A stretch of DNA of 64,000 bases, from contig NC_135251.1 in assembly GCF_964204865.1 (NCBI RefSeq), positions 22,754,001 through 22,818,000 on the forward strand, in the 5' to 3' direction. This DNA comes from Styela clava (lineage: Eukaryota; Chordata; Ascidiacea; Stolidobranchia; Styelidae). The notes under the pieces are model-generated. The model was not told the DNA's origin and searched no databases. It was given only the letters and a program-made list of their open reading frames with translations. This document shows positions 1 through 12,830 of the stretch, piece by piece; position 1 is the first letter of the stretch, and every line of letters starts with the position of its first letter. The translations under genes and the position numbers were made by a program.

Positions 1-329
1 GTTCCCCATTTGCATGTGCTTATTTTCCTCAAGTGTTAATCCAACAATGAGATGGACAAATGAATGACTTAGAATGCTTCAAAGCCTAGTAAATTATTAA
101 AAAATTTGATTGCCGTACACGAGTTATTACTTCGTATGAAATTGTGTATTGTATGACGTAACAATGGTTGAATTTCATTATTATATCTTGGTTATTTCAG
201 AATTTTCACATGCATTTTGTGGTATATAGGCAGTAATCAGAGCGTAAAGGAGTTATTGTTATTTCAATATGTCTCGATTACGTGAATTCAAAAGTTGGTT
301 TATTTTACGTCGTATGACGTATAATATCC
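1..329. other. unique AT-rich flank, no gene seen
   Basis: I see no convincing coding sequence, RNA gene or transposon end here. It is the outer flank of the satellite array that starts near 330. Confidence 0.5.
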
Positions 330-2292
330 AAGCATCATGCCCTTCCGCTCAATAGTAGTCAAGTTTCAATATTTAATAGAAAAAAGGGCTAACTGAAGTA
401 TTTCTCGCAACTTGGACAAAGCTTTTCGAATTTTAGAATTTAGAGTATTCTCACAGCGAAAATGGATTCATTTGTTAAAATCACATATGTCAAAAAATGG
501 TAAAGATTACCATTTACAAATCCAAGCAGCCAAAAAGAGGGTAAAATTACCATTTTCAAATCCTAATACAAAGCCATTCCGCCCAAGAGGCACGAGATTC
601 AACTATTCAATAATTAAGAGGGTTACCTTAAGTTTTTCATACAACTCGAAACAATCCCTGCAAAATTTTAGAAATTCGAGTATTGTCACAGACAAAATGC
701 CCTTATGTCAAAATACTTCTGATTGATGATGATTCTGATCTGATTTAGTCAAATTTGAAAGCCTAGCAGCACACTCTTCCGCCCAAGAGGCATCCGATTT
801 GATTATTTATTATTAAAGATGTTTATCTGAAGTTTTTCACACAGTTCGAACCTAAGCCTTATTTTTATTAGAATCTAGGGTATTATCGAAGCGAAAATGG
901 CCTTATTTGGAAAAATTACTTATAGCGAAAAAAGCTGATTTAGCCAAATTTCAAAGCCTAGCAGCACACCCTTCCGCCCAAGAGGCATCCGATTTGATTA
1001 TTTATTATTAAAGATGTTTATCTGAAGTTTTTCACACAACTCGAAGCTAAGCCTTATTTTTATTAGAATCTAGGGTATTATCGAAGCGAAAATGGCCCAT
1101 TTTTGAAAAATTACTTATAGCGGAAAAAGCTGATTCAATCAAATTTCAAAGCCTAGCAGCACACCCTTCCGCCCAAGAGGCATCCGATTTGATTATTTAT
1201 TATTAAAGAGGTTTATCTGAAGTTTTTCATACAACTCGAACCTAAGCCTTGTTTTTATTAGAATCTAGGGTATTATCGAAGCGAAAATGGCCCATTTTTG
1301 AAAAATTACTTATAGCGAAAAAAGCTGATTCAAACAAATTTCAAAGCCTAGCAGCACACCCTTCCGCCCAAGAGGCATCCGATTTGATTATTTATTATTA
1401 AAGAAGTTTATCTGAAGTTTTTCACACAACTCGAACCTAAGCCTTGTTTTTATTAGAATCTAGGGTATTATCGAAGCGAAAATGGCCCATTTTTGAAAAA
1501 TTACTTATAGCGAAAAAAGCTGATTCAATCAAATTTCAAAGCCTAGCAGCACACCCTTCCGCCCAAGAGGCATCCGATTTGATTATTTATTATTAAAGAT
1601 GTTTATCTGAAGTTTTTCACACAACTCGAACCTAAGCCTTGTTTTTATTAGAATCTAGGGTATTATCGAAGCGAAAATGGCCCATTTTTGAAAAATTACT
1701 TATAGCGAAAAAAGCTGATTCAATCAAATTTCAAAGCCTAGCAGCACACCCTTGCGCCCAAGAGGCATCCGATTTGATTATTTACTATTAAAGATGTTTA
1801 TCTGAAGTTTTTCACACAGTTCGAATTTAAGCCTTGTTTTTATTAGAATCTAGGATATTATCGAAGCGAAAATGGCCTTATTTGGAAAAATTACTTATAG
1901 CGAAAAAAGCTGATTTAGCTAAATTTCAAAGCCTAGCAGCACACCCTTCCGCCCAAGAGACATCCGATTTGATTATTTATTATAACAGAAGTTCATCTGA
2001 AGTTTTTCACACAACTCGAACCTAAGCCTTGTTTTTATTAGAATCTAGGGTATTATCGAAGCGAAAATGGCCCATGTTTGAAAAATTAAGTATAGCGAAA
2101 AAAGCTGATTTAACCAAATTTCAAAGCCTAGCAGCACACCCTTCCGCCCAAGAGGCATCCGATTTGATTATTTATTATTAAAGAGGTTTATCTAAAGTTT
2201 TTCACACATCTTGAACCTAAGCCTTATTGTTTTTACAATCTAGGGTATTCTCGAAGCGAAAATGGCTTTTTTTGGAAAAATTACGTATAGCG
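330..2292 (+). repeat. 195-bp satellite array, left arm (about 10 monomers)
   Basis: A landmark in each monomer (TCGAAGCGAAAATGG) recurs at 886, 1081, 1276, 1471, 1666, 1861, 2056 and 2251, an exact 195-bp step. The outermost monomers (about 330-780) are strongly diverged and the inner ones nearly identical, the usual pattern when unequal exchange homogenises the array centre. Short open frames such as 1834-2025 are satellite read-through, not genes. The innermost monomer runs into the single-copy arm at 2293. The same repeat lies inverted at 7275-12830. Confidence 0.97.
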
Positions 2293-3625
2293 AATCTCTC
2301 CCCCCCGATGTAATCAATTGCTGTGAATACCTTATTCGAAGTTTAATAGTTTAAATTGTATTATAGAAATTAAATATGTATGATTCTGAACACATCAAAG
2401 CATTTGTTAAATATGCGATATTACGACACTGCAATATAAAACACAAGAAGTAACATTGTCTTGAAAAGTATCCTTCAGACTTCATGTTGCAAAATTCAAC
2501 TGTTACCCCAGTTTGGGAGGTTTAGGGGGTGCTGTCACTTACCCAAGGTGAGCCCCCGGGCTAGTGGAGGGATGGAGATGCCTTAAAACTCCATTCTTTA
2601 CTGAAACCTCTAGTAACAGTAAAGCCACGACCCATTCCTGACGTTGACTCGATTTCTAAAAATAATAATCTTGTGATAAGTTGACTAATTCAAGTACAAT
2701 TTATTATTTATATATTTCTATTAATTAATGGGCTATCAAAATTCACACCTCATTCATTGAGATTTTGGTGAAAAACTGACTGTGTCTAATACGGTTCACA
2801 TTTACCTCTAATTTGCAATGCAAGGATTACAACGATAATATGTAAGACATAAGAATAAAACATATAATACAAATTAAGTTTTCAAGTCCCAAATTTTTTC
2901 CAAAATTAATAAACTTAGTTAAACATACAACTTACATCAGTGAAACAGGACTTCAAGCATAATGTGATGACAAGTAATGCTTCTGCATATTGGCGAAATA
3001 ACAAGCTTCATGAAAAATATCCTTCCTTAAAAAAACATAGCATTTTTATTTTGTACTAACATAAATCTATCATAATAGTGAGGGTTGGTGCCTTCAAACT
3101 TCACTCATTATGTAGTCTCAACATTTTAAATACGATTATGAGAGTGGTGAATTCTAAGTTTTAAAATCTTTGACAAGTAATCACAGAGGTGTAATCTATT
3201 GAAACTTTTCAGCCTATCTACCTCAAAGAATAAATGTACCACCAATTCTATGATGGGAAGAAGCAAACATTTCGAAAGTATAGATTTGGATAGTTATTCT
3301 CAAGCTATAGCAGTGAGTTGTTCGGGGAAGAGTACATTTTGGCTGTTGAATAGAAATTCACTGAAGTTTATGAAATTATTTAAATGGATCATAAGTTGAA
3401 TACGCAAAATCTCAACATTGTTATTGAATTTTGGGGTAAAAGCATACGATCTGGGGCACAGCCAGGATTTTTCAACGGGGGTTACAGTTAAATTAAATAA
3501 AAAATATTTAATTAGGAATAGTTATTAACCCTCTACTAGACACACTAATTGTTACGTTCAAGACTTTTCTACAAATTTTTGCTCAATTTTCGTTGAAGTG
3601 AAAATCTCCGTTAGTTTGGCGTTTA
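2293..3625 (+). repeat. left arm of large inverted repeat (single-copy part)
   Basis: This 1,333-bp non-satellite sequence is repeated as the reverse complement at 5653-7274. Removing a 289-bp insertion from the right copy makes both arms exactly 1,333 bp long, and every stretch I compared matched, including a run of seven C/G at the satellite junction. The inner boundary is sharp: both copies share sequence up to GGCGTTTA and then differ completely. A transposon-end-like motif, CTGGGGCACAGCCAGG, lies near 3453. No coding sequence is supported; the frame at 3199-3399 has no other sign of being a gene. Confidence 0.95.
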
Positions 3626-5652
3626 AAATCGGCGAATCAGTTGGAATATTTTGAGAATGAAAGGTAGTGCAATGTAAGCCCTAGGGTTAATCTCCAGGGT
3701 CTGGAAGAGTTAATAAACTAAAAAGTATACATTGTTCACAGCGAAATTCCACAGTTACGTGTAGCCCGCCTCTCTTTGCCTGGCGGTGTTTGGTGAATAT
3801 TTTGCAAGTCCTATTTCAAACATGGACCATTAATCCGTAGTCCGCGGATACCCGCATTTAGAAATAAAACCTTAAAAATCGCGAAAAATAAATTTTGGAG
3901 AGAACTATAACTCGCAGATGTCAGTAGCGTCATAAGTGTTTATATGTACAAAAACACGTTCGCATGTATCGTCGATCAAATTCATGAAATGTGAAACTAA
4001 TACTTGGAATTTAATGTTAATGAAGTTGATTTTTTATTGCCATTCATTGATTATTTACATGCGCCATGATGAGTGGCGGGCACAATCGTATTTTTTATAT
4101 TGAGTTATTCGAATATTTTCAACAAACACCGAATAATGAATATTGTCATTTTAAACAACACTAATTGGGATATAGGCCGCCGAAACGATGCTGTGACAAT
4201 AATTTTTTTTTCTTTTTCGGATTTTACTAGATGGCTGAAAACTCCATAACAATGCTGCTTTTTTATTTCATAATTTTGTCATAATCGAAGGCTGCAGTAA
4301 ATGTTGTCACCACGATCGTTTCGGAGGCTGACATTCCAATTAATGTTGTTAAACTATATCAAAGCACTTTATTATTCACCAGCAAACATTAATGATCGTA
4401 GTTTGGTTTTTATATTTCGGACAGAATTCTGAGTTCACATCGGCGAAGATGTTAAAGACAACAATTGAGGAGTGCATTTACAACACAAATTAATTTTATT
4501 GTGATTTTTATATTCTGTGTAAGATTTGCAACACAATTTGTAAATAACGGTCCCAATTTTAGACCAACAATATTATTATTACTGACCCCGGGATGCGATA
4601 TTTGTGAAGCGTATTGTTCACATTTCTATGCTTTTAATTTTAGATCGTGTCCGTGTTACTTTCGTATTAAATAATAATCAATAAACGAAAATTGGTAATC
4701 TTTAGAATACTCAATGTTCAGTATTCACGTAACTCAGATTTGGGTTTGGGTTAAAACACTGATACTAAACACGTGAATAAATAGGCAATAATGACATTTC
4801 TACATGGTCAAAATAATATTTCTCCCCAATACCTCAAGAAATTTCCACAAAATACTATGTTCACTTGTCTTACTTATCTGTTTCGACGTTTCTAAATTTA
4901 CAAAAACGGTGATGATGCGCTTTTTGCGAAAACGTTTCTACCTGTTAGTGATAGCCGTCGGTTAATTTTTACCCGTAACTCGTTGTAAATTAATGTTAAT
5001 AAATCCTATGTTACTTTCCAATGCGCTGTAATAAAAGTGATTGAGTCGGGTAGAGAAAGTCCCATAAACGCGGCTAAATTCGTTTCATGGAGAGAAAGGA
5101 AAATACGCCTTCCGGAATTGCAATCAACAATTACACATTCTTATTTATCATTACCAGCGCCGAATAAAAAAAATAACATATCGTAGAGACGAAAAAGTCT
5201 GGCGATGATAATTGCGTTACACTGATGCACAGAATAATATCGAAATTTCGAAACATCGAAATTTTTTCTCGAACGGGGGTGTTACGACCCATGATAGCCC
5301 CCCACCCCCCCTCCCCTCCCTGGCTGCGCCCCTGCATTTGATACATAATTGTCAAATATTTTGAAAATTGGTGATAACATATTCCAAGTTTGTGCATTAG
5401 TTTTCTTAGTTTACCATAAGAAAAGCTGCAGTAAGCCCTTAATTTACATTTCAGACAAATATAACAATCACTCACAATTGCCATACAAACTTCCCTAATT
5501 CTTTTTAAAGTATGCTATTGATATGCCTGACTTGAATTTAGAGATGTACCGATACCACTTTTGTCTCCGATACCGATCCGATACCAACTAAAACGCCGAT
5601 ACCGATACACCGATATTACAAAAAGGCCGATATTGCCGATACCGATACTATG
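3626..5652. other. 2.0-kb spacer between the inverted arms
   Basis: This unpaired loop of the inverted structure contains an imperfect inverted repeat (4123-4388, listed separately). It also has a transposon-end-like sequence near 5320-5335 (CCTGGCTGCGCCCCTG, a relative of the motif near 3453 in opposite orientation). From about 5540 to the arm boundary there is a run of ACCGATACC-type motifs resembling one end of a DNA transposon cut off at the palindrome junction. Open frames at 4465-4674 and 5131-5484 lack codon or domain support. I found no transposase. Confidence 0.6.
4123..4388. repeat. imperfect inverted repeat inside the spacer
   Basis: About 80 bp at 4123-4200 pairs with the reverse complement of 4301-4388. 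Shared blocks include CCGAAACGAT and AACAACA.TAATT. The loop is about 100 bp. The form is that of an old MITE or hairpin; I could not define a target-site duplication. Confidence 0.65.
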
Positions 5653-7274
5653 TAAACGCCAAACTAACGGAGATTTTCACTTCAACGAAAATTGAGCAAA
5701 AATTTGTAGAAAAGTCTTGAACGTAACAATTAGTGTGTCTAGTAGAGGGTTAATAACTATTCCTAATTAAATATTTTTTATTTAATTTAACTGTAACCCC
5801 CGTTGAAAAATCCTGGCTGTGCCCCAGATCGTATGCTTTTACCCCAAAATTCAATAACAATGTTGAGATTTTGCGTATTCAACTTATGATCCATTTAAAT
5901 AATTTCATAAACTTCAGTGAATTTCTATTCAATCAATCAATCAATCAATCGTTTATTTTGTCATCACAAAAAAACACGTTCAAACATGAAGTGACATAAT
6001 GAATAAATTACAGTACGAATCATGTTTTTGTGTGACCGGAGTCGCGAGGGACCTAAGAAGGTCTTCAAGCAGCGACACCTACAGCGCTACAGGTTAGAAT
6101 AAATATAATTGAATGAGGGATAAAATGGATAAATCCTAGGAATAAGTCACAGCTGATACAATTACAGCGACATTCGAAGTGTATGCGATTATGACACAGT
6201 AAAACAGAAAATGTAACTCAACAGCCAAAATGTACTCTTCCCCGAACAACTCACTGCTATAGCTTGAGAATAACTATCCAAATCTATACTTTCGAAATGT
6301 TTGCTTCTTCCCATCATAGAATTGGTGGTACATTTATTCTTTGAGGTAGATAGGCTGAAAAGTTTCAATAGATTACACCTCTGTGATTACTTGTCAAAGA
6401 TTTTAAAACTTAGAATTCACCACTCTCATAATCGTATTTAAAATGTTGAGACTACATAATGAGTGAAGTTTGAAGGCACCAACCCTCACTATTATGATAG
6501 ATTTATGTTAGTACAAAATAAAAATGCTATGTTTTTTTAAGGAAGGATATTTTTCATGAAGCTTGTTATTTCGCCAATATGCAGAAGCATTACTTGTCAT
6601 CACATTATGCTTGAAGTCCTGTTTCACTGATGTAAGTTGTATGTTTAACTAAGTTTATTAATTTTGGAAAAAATTTGGGACTTGAAAACTTAATTTGTAT
6701 TATATGTTTTATTCTTATGTCTTACATATTATCGTTGTAATCCTTGCATTGCAAATTAGAGGTAAATGTGAACCGTATTAGACACAGTCAGTTTTTCACC
6801 AAAATCTCAATGAATGAGGTGTGAATTTTGATAGCCCATTAATTAATAGAAATATATAAATAATAAATTGTACTTGAATTAGTCAACTTATCACAAGATT
6901 ATTATTTTTAGAAATCGAGTCAACGTCAGGAATGGGTCGTGGCTTTACTGTTACTAGAGGTTTCAGTAAAGAATGGAGTTTTAAGGCATCTCCATCCCTC
7001 CACTAGCCCGGGGGCTCACCTTGGGTAAGTGACAGCACCCCCTAAACCTCCCAAACTGGGGTAACAGTTGAATTTTGCAACATGAAGTCTGAAGGATACT
7101 TTTCAAGACAATGTTACTTCTTGTGTTTTATATTGCAGTGTCGTAATATCGCATATTTAACAAATGCTTTGATGTGTTCAGAATCATACATATTTAATTT
7201 CTATAATACAATTTAAACTATTAAACTTCGAATAAGGTATTCACAGCAATTGATTACATCGGGGGGGAGAGATT
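5653..7274 (-). repeat. right arm of large inverted repeat (single-copy part)
   Basis: This is the reverse complement of 2293-3625 plus a 289-bp retroposon at 5933-6221. The insertion is absent from the left arm, so it arrived after the arms were duplicated. Otherwise the arms appear near-identical, which implies a recent duplication or continuing gene conversion. Confidence 0.95.
5933..6221 (-). mobile_element. 5'-truncated CR1/L2-like or SINE-like retroposon
   Basis: This block is present only in the right arm; the left arm gives the empty site. It is in minus orientation and ends in a short tandem tail, (TTGA)n, preceded by AATAAACGA, a typical 3' end for CR1/L2/RTE-type elements. The 4-bp sequence TCAA occurs just outside the tail (5929-5932) and at the other end (6218-6221), a plausible short target-site duplication. 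A related 3' end with GGTGTCGCTGCTT and CTCGCGA lies at about 41690-41815. Confidence 0.8.
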
Positions 7275-10200
7275 CGCTATACGTAATTTTTCCAAAAAAA
7301 GCCATTTTCGCTTCGAGAATACCCTAGATTGTAAAAACAATAAGGCTTAGGTTCAAGATGTGTGAAAAACTTTAGATAAACCTCTTTAATAATAAATAAT
7401 CAAATCGGATGCCTCTTGGGCGGAAGGGTGTGCTGCTAGGCTTTGAAATTTGGTTAAATCAGCTTTTTTCGCTATACTTAATTTTTCAAACATGGGCCAT
7501 TTTCGCTTCGATAATACCCTAGATTCTAATAAAAACAAGGCTTAGGTTCGAGTTGTGTGAAAAACTTCAGATGAACTTCTGTTATAATAAATAATCAAAT
7601 CGGATGCCTCTTGGGCGGAAGGGTGTGCTGCTAGGCTTTGAAATTTAGCTAAATCAGCTTTTTTCGCTATAAGTAATTTTTCCAAATAAGGCCATTTTCG
7701 CTTCGATAATATCCTAGATTCTAATAAAAACAAGGCTTAGGTTCGAACTGTGTGAAAAACTTCAGATAAACATCTTTAATAGTAAATAATCAAATCGGAT
7801 GCCTCTTGGGCGGAAGGGTGTGCTGCTAGGCTTTGAAATTTGATTGAATCAGCTTTTTTCGCTATAAGTAATTTTTCAAAAATGGGCCATTTTCGCTTCG
7901 ATAATACCCTAGATTCTAATAAAAACAAGGCTTAGGTTCGAGTTGTGTGAAAAACTTCAGATAAACATCTTTAATAATAAATAATCAAATCGGATGCCTC
8001 TTGGGCGGAAGGGTGTGCTGCTAGGCTTTGAAATTTGATTGAATCAGCTTTTTTCGCTATAAGTAATTTTTCAAAAATGGGCCATTTTCGCTTCGATAAT
8101 ACCCTAGATTCTAATAAAAACAAGGCTTAGGTTCGAGTTGTGTGAAAAACTTCAGATAAACCTCTTTAATAATAAATAATCAAATCGGATGCCTCTTGGG
8201 CGGAAGGGTGTGCTGCTAGGCTTTGAAATTTGATTGAATCAGCTTTTCCGCTATAAGTAATTTTTCAAAAATGGGCCATTTTCGCTTCGATAATACCCTA
8301 GATTCTAATAAAAATAAGGCTTAGCTTCGAGTTGTGTGAAAAACTTCAGATAAACATCTTTAATAATAAATAATCAAATCGGATGCCTCTTGGGCGGAAG
8401 GGTGTGCTGCTAGGCTTTGAAATTTGGTTGAATCACCTTTTTTCGCTATACGTAATTTTTCCAAAATGGGCCATTTTCGCTTCGATAATACCCTAGATTC
8501 TAATAAAAACAAGGCTTAGGTTCGAGTTGTGTGAAAAACTTCAGATAAACCTCTTTAATAATAAATAATCAAATCGGATGCCTCTTGGGCGGAAGGATGT
8601 GCTGCTAGGCTTTGAAATTTGGCTAAATCAGCTTTTTTGACTATATGTAATTTTTCCAAATAAGGCCATTTTCGCTTCGATAATACCCTAGATTCTAATA
8701 AAAACAAGGCTTAGGTTCGAGTTGTGTGAAAAACTTCAGATAAACCTCTTTAATAATAAATAATCAAATCGGATGCCTCTTGGGCGGAAGGGTGTGCTGC
8801 TAGGCTTTGAAATTTGATTGAATCAGCTTTTTTCGCTATAAGTAATTTTTCAAAAATGGGCCATTTTCGCTTCGATAATACCCTAGATTCTAATAAAAAC
8901 AAGGCTTAGGTTCGAGTTGTGTGAAAAACTTCAGATAAACCTCTTTAATAATAAATAATCAAATCGGATGCCTCTTGGGCGGAAGGGTGTGCTGCTAGGC
9001 TTTGAAATTTGATTGAATCAGCTTTTCCGCTATAAGTAATTTTTCAAAAATGGGCCATTTTCGCTTCGATAATACCCTAGATTCTAATAAAAATAAGGCT
9101 TAGCTTCGAGTTGTGTGAAAAACTTCAGATAAACATCTTTAATAATAAATAATCAAATCGGATGCCTCTTGGGCGGAAGGGTGTGCTGCTAGGCTTTGAA
9201 ATTTGGTTGAATCACCTTTTTTCGCTATACGTAATTTTTCCAAAATGGGCCATTTTCGCTTCGATAATACCCTAGATTCTAATAAAAACAAGGCTTAGGT
9301 TCGAGTTGTGTGAAAAACTTCAGATAAACCTCTTTAATAATAAATAATCAAATCGGATGCCTCTTGGGCGGAAGGATGTGCTGCTAGGCTTTGAAATTTG
9401 GCTAAATCAGCTTTTTTGACTATATGTAATTTTTCCAAATAAGGCCATTTTCGCTTCGATAATACCCTAGATTCTAATAAAAACAAGGCTTAGGTTCGAG
9501 TTGTGTGAAAAACTTCAGATAAACCTCTTTAATAATAAATAATCAAATCGGATGCCTCTTGGGCGGAAGGGTGTGCTGCTAGGCTTTGAAATTTGGTTAA
9601 ATCAGATTTTTTCGCTATACGTAATTTTTCCAAAATGGGCCATTTTCGCTTCGATAATACCCTAGATTCTAATAAAAACAAGGCTTAGGTTCGAGTTGTG
9701 TGAAAAACTTCAGATAAACCTCTTTAATAATAAATAATCAAATCGGATGCCTCTTGGGCGGAAGGGTGTGCTGCTAGGCTTTGAAATTTGGCTAAATTAG
9801 CTTTTTTCGCTATAAGTAATTTTTCCAAATAAGGCCATTTTCGCTTCGATAATACCCTAAATTCTAATAAAAACAAAACTTAGGTTCAAGATGTGTGAAA
9901 AAACTTCAGATAAACATCTTTAATAATAAATAATCAAATCGGATGCCTCTTGGGCGGAAGGGTGTGCTGCTAGGCTTTGAAATTTGGTTAAATCAGATTT
10001 TTTCGCTATACGTAATTTTTCCAAATGGGGCCATTTTCGCTTCGATAATACCCTAGATTCTAATAAAAACAAGGCTTAGGTTCGAGTTGTGTGAAAAACT
10101 TCAGATAAACCTCTTTAATAATAAATAATCAAATCGGATGCCTCTTGGGCGGAAGGGTGTGCTGCTAGGCTTTGAAATTTGGCTAAATCAGCTTTTTTCG

Positions 10201-12830
10201 CTATAAGTAATTTTTCCAAATAAGGCCATTTTCGCTTCGATAATACCCTAAATTCTAATAAAAACAAGGCTTAGGTTCAAGATGTGTGAAAAACTTCAGA
10301 TAAACATCTTTAATAATAAATAATCAAATCGGATGCCTCTTGGGCGGAAGGGCGTGCTGCTAGGCTTTGCAATTTGGCTAAATCAGCTTTTTTCGCTATA
10401 CGCAATTTTTCAAAAATAGGCCATTTTCGCTTCGATAATACCCTAGATTCTAATAAAAACAAGACTTAGGTTCGAGTTGTGTGAAAAACTTCAGATAAAC
10501 CTCTTTAATAATAAATAATCAAATCGGATGCCTCTTGGGCGGAAGGGTGTGCTGCTAGGCTTTGAAATTTGATTGAATCAGCTTTTTCCGCTATAAGTAA
10601 TTTTTCGAAAATGGGCCATTTTCGCTTCGATAATACCCTAGATTCTAATAAAAATAAGGCTTAGCTTCGAGTTGTGTGAAAAACTTCAGATAAACCTCTT
10701 TAATAATAAACAATCAAATCGGATGCCTCTTGGGCGGAAGGGTGTGCTGCTAGGCTTTGAAATTTGGTTAAATCAGCTTTTTTCGCTATACGTAATTTTT
10801 TCAAAATGGGACATTTTCGCTTCGATAATACCCTAGATTCTAATAAAAACAAGGCTTAGGTTCGAGTTGTGTGAAAAACTTCAGATAAACCTCTTTAATA
10901 TTAAATAATCAAATCGGATGCCTCTTGGGCGGAAGGGTGTGCTGCTAGGCTTTGAAATTTGGTTAAATCAGCTTTTTTCGCTATAAGTAATTTTTCCAAA
11001 TAAGGCCATTTTCGCTTCGATAATACCCTAGATTCTAATAAAAACAAGGCTTAGGTTCGAACTGTGTGAAAAACTTCAGATCAACATCTTTAATAATAAA
11101 TAATCAAATCGGATGCCTCTTGGGTGGAAGGGTGTGCTGCTAGGCTTTGAAATTTGATCGAATCAGCTTTTTTCGCTATACGTAATTTTTTCAAAATGGG
11201 CCATTTTCGCTTCGATAATATCCTAGATTCTAATAAGAACAAGGCTTAGGTTCGAGTTGTGTGAAAAACTTCAGATGAACATCTTTAATAATAAATAATC
11301 AAATCGGATGCCTCTTGGGCGGAAGGGTGTGCTGCTAGGCTTTGAAATTTGATTGAATCAGCTTTTTTCGCTATAAATAATTTTTTAAAAATGGGCCATT
11401 TTCGCTTCAATAATACCCTAGATTCTAATAAAAACAAGGCTTAGGTTCGAGTTGTGTGAAAAACTTCAGATAAACCTCTTTAATAATAAATAATCAAATC
11501 GGATGCTTCTTGGGCGGAAGGGTGTGCTGCTAGGCTTTGAAATTTGATTGAATCAGCTTTTTTTGCTATAAGTAATTTTTCAAAAATGGGCCATTTTCGC
11601 TTCGATAATACCCTAGATTCTAATAAAAACAAGGCTTAGGTTCGAGTTGTGTGAAAAACTTCAGATAAACCTCTTTAATAATAAATAATCAAATCGGATG
11701 CCTCTTGGGCGGAAGGGTGTGCTGCTAGGCTTTGAAATTTGATTGAATCAGCTTTTTCCGCTATAAGTAATTTTTCAAAAATGGGCCATTTTCGCTTCGA
11801 TAATACCCTAGATTCTAATAAAAATAAGGCTTAGGTTCAAACTGTGTGAAAAACTTCAGATCAACATCTTTAATAATAAATAATCAAATCGGATGCCTCT
11901 TGGGCGGAAGGGTGTGCTGCTAGGCTTTGAAATTTGATTGAATCAGCTTTTTTCGCTATACGTAATTTTTCAAAAATGGGCAATTTTCGCTTCGATAATA
12001 CCCTAGATTCTAATAAAAACAAGGCTTAGGTTCGAGTTGTGTGAAAAACTTCAGATAAACCTCTTTAATAATAAATAATCAAATCGGATGCCTCTTGGGC
12101 GGAAGGGTGTGCTGCTAGGCTTTGAAATTTGGTTAAATCAGCTTTTTTCGCTATACGTAATTTTTTCAAAATGGGCCATTTTCGCTTCGATAATACCCTA
12201 GATTCTAATAAAAACAAGGCTTAGGTTCGAGTTGTGTGAAAAACTTCAGATAAACCTCTTTAATAATAAATAATCAAATCGGATGCCTCTTGGGCGGAAG
12301 GGTGTGCTGCTAGGCTTTGAAATTTGGCTAAATCAGCTTTTTTCGCTATAAGTGATTTTTCCAAATAAGGCCATTTTCGCTTCGATATTACCCTAAATTC
12401 TAATAAAAACAAGGCTTAGGTTCAAGATGTGTGAAAAACTTCAGATAAACATCTTTAATAATAAATAATCAAATCGGATGCCTCTTGGGCGGAAGGGCGT
12501 GCTGCTAGGCTTTGAAATTTGGCTAAATCAGCTTTTTTCGCTATACGCAATTTTTCAAAAATAGGCCATTTTCGCTTCGATAATACCCTAGATTCTAATA
12601 AAAACAAGACTTAGGTTCGAGTTGTGTGAATAACTTCAGATAAACCTCTTTAATAATAAATAATCAAATCGGATGCCTCTTGGGCGGAAGGATGTGCTGC
12701 TAGGCTTTGAAATTTGACTAAATCAGCTTTTTTAGCTATAGGTAATTTTCCGAATAAGGACGTTTTTTAGCTATGAGAATACCCTAGGTTTTAAAATTTG
12801 GAAGGCTTATGTTCTCCTATGGGGGTACGC
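7275..12830 (-). repeat. 195-bp satellite array, right arm (about 28 monomers)
   Basis: This is the same monomer as the left array in reverse orientation, with the CGCTTCGATAAT landmark about every 195 bp. The innermost five monomers mirror the left array variant by variant, except for one monomer missing here, after which the correspondence is lost. Larger units are visible: variants near 8232 and 8585 recur 780 bp (4 monomers) later, and a pair near 10277-10350 recurs 2,145 bp (11 monomers) later near 12422-12495. The outer end (12720-12830) is degenerate. It is not CRISPR, because there are no unique spacers. Confidence 0.97.

Noticed and set aside
1834..2025. 63-codon open frame, mirrored at 7542-7733
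   Set aside because: It is one satellite monomer read through; the two copies are the mirrored monomers of the inverted structure and most other monomers have stops.
5131..5484. 117-codon minus-strand frame with a Gly-rich run
   Set aside because: It overlaps a C-rich transposon-end-like sequence and has no domain or splice support.
7275..12830. Regular repeats considered as a CRISPR array
   Set aside because: The repeats are 195-bp contiguous monomers with no unique spacers, in a eukaryotic setting, so this is satellite DNA.
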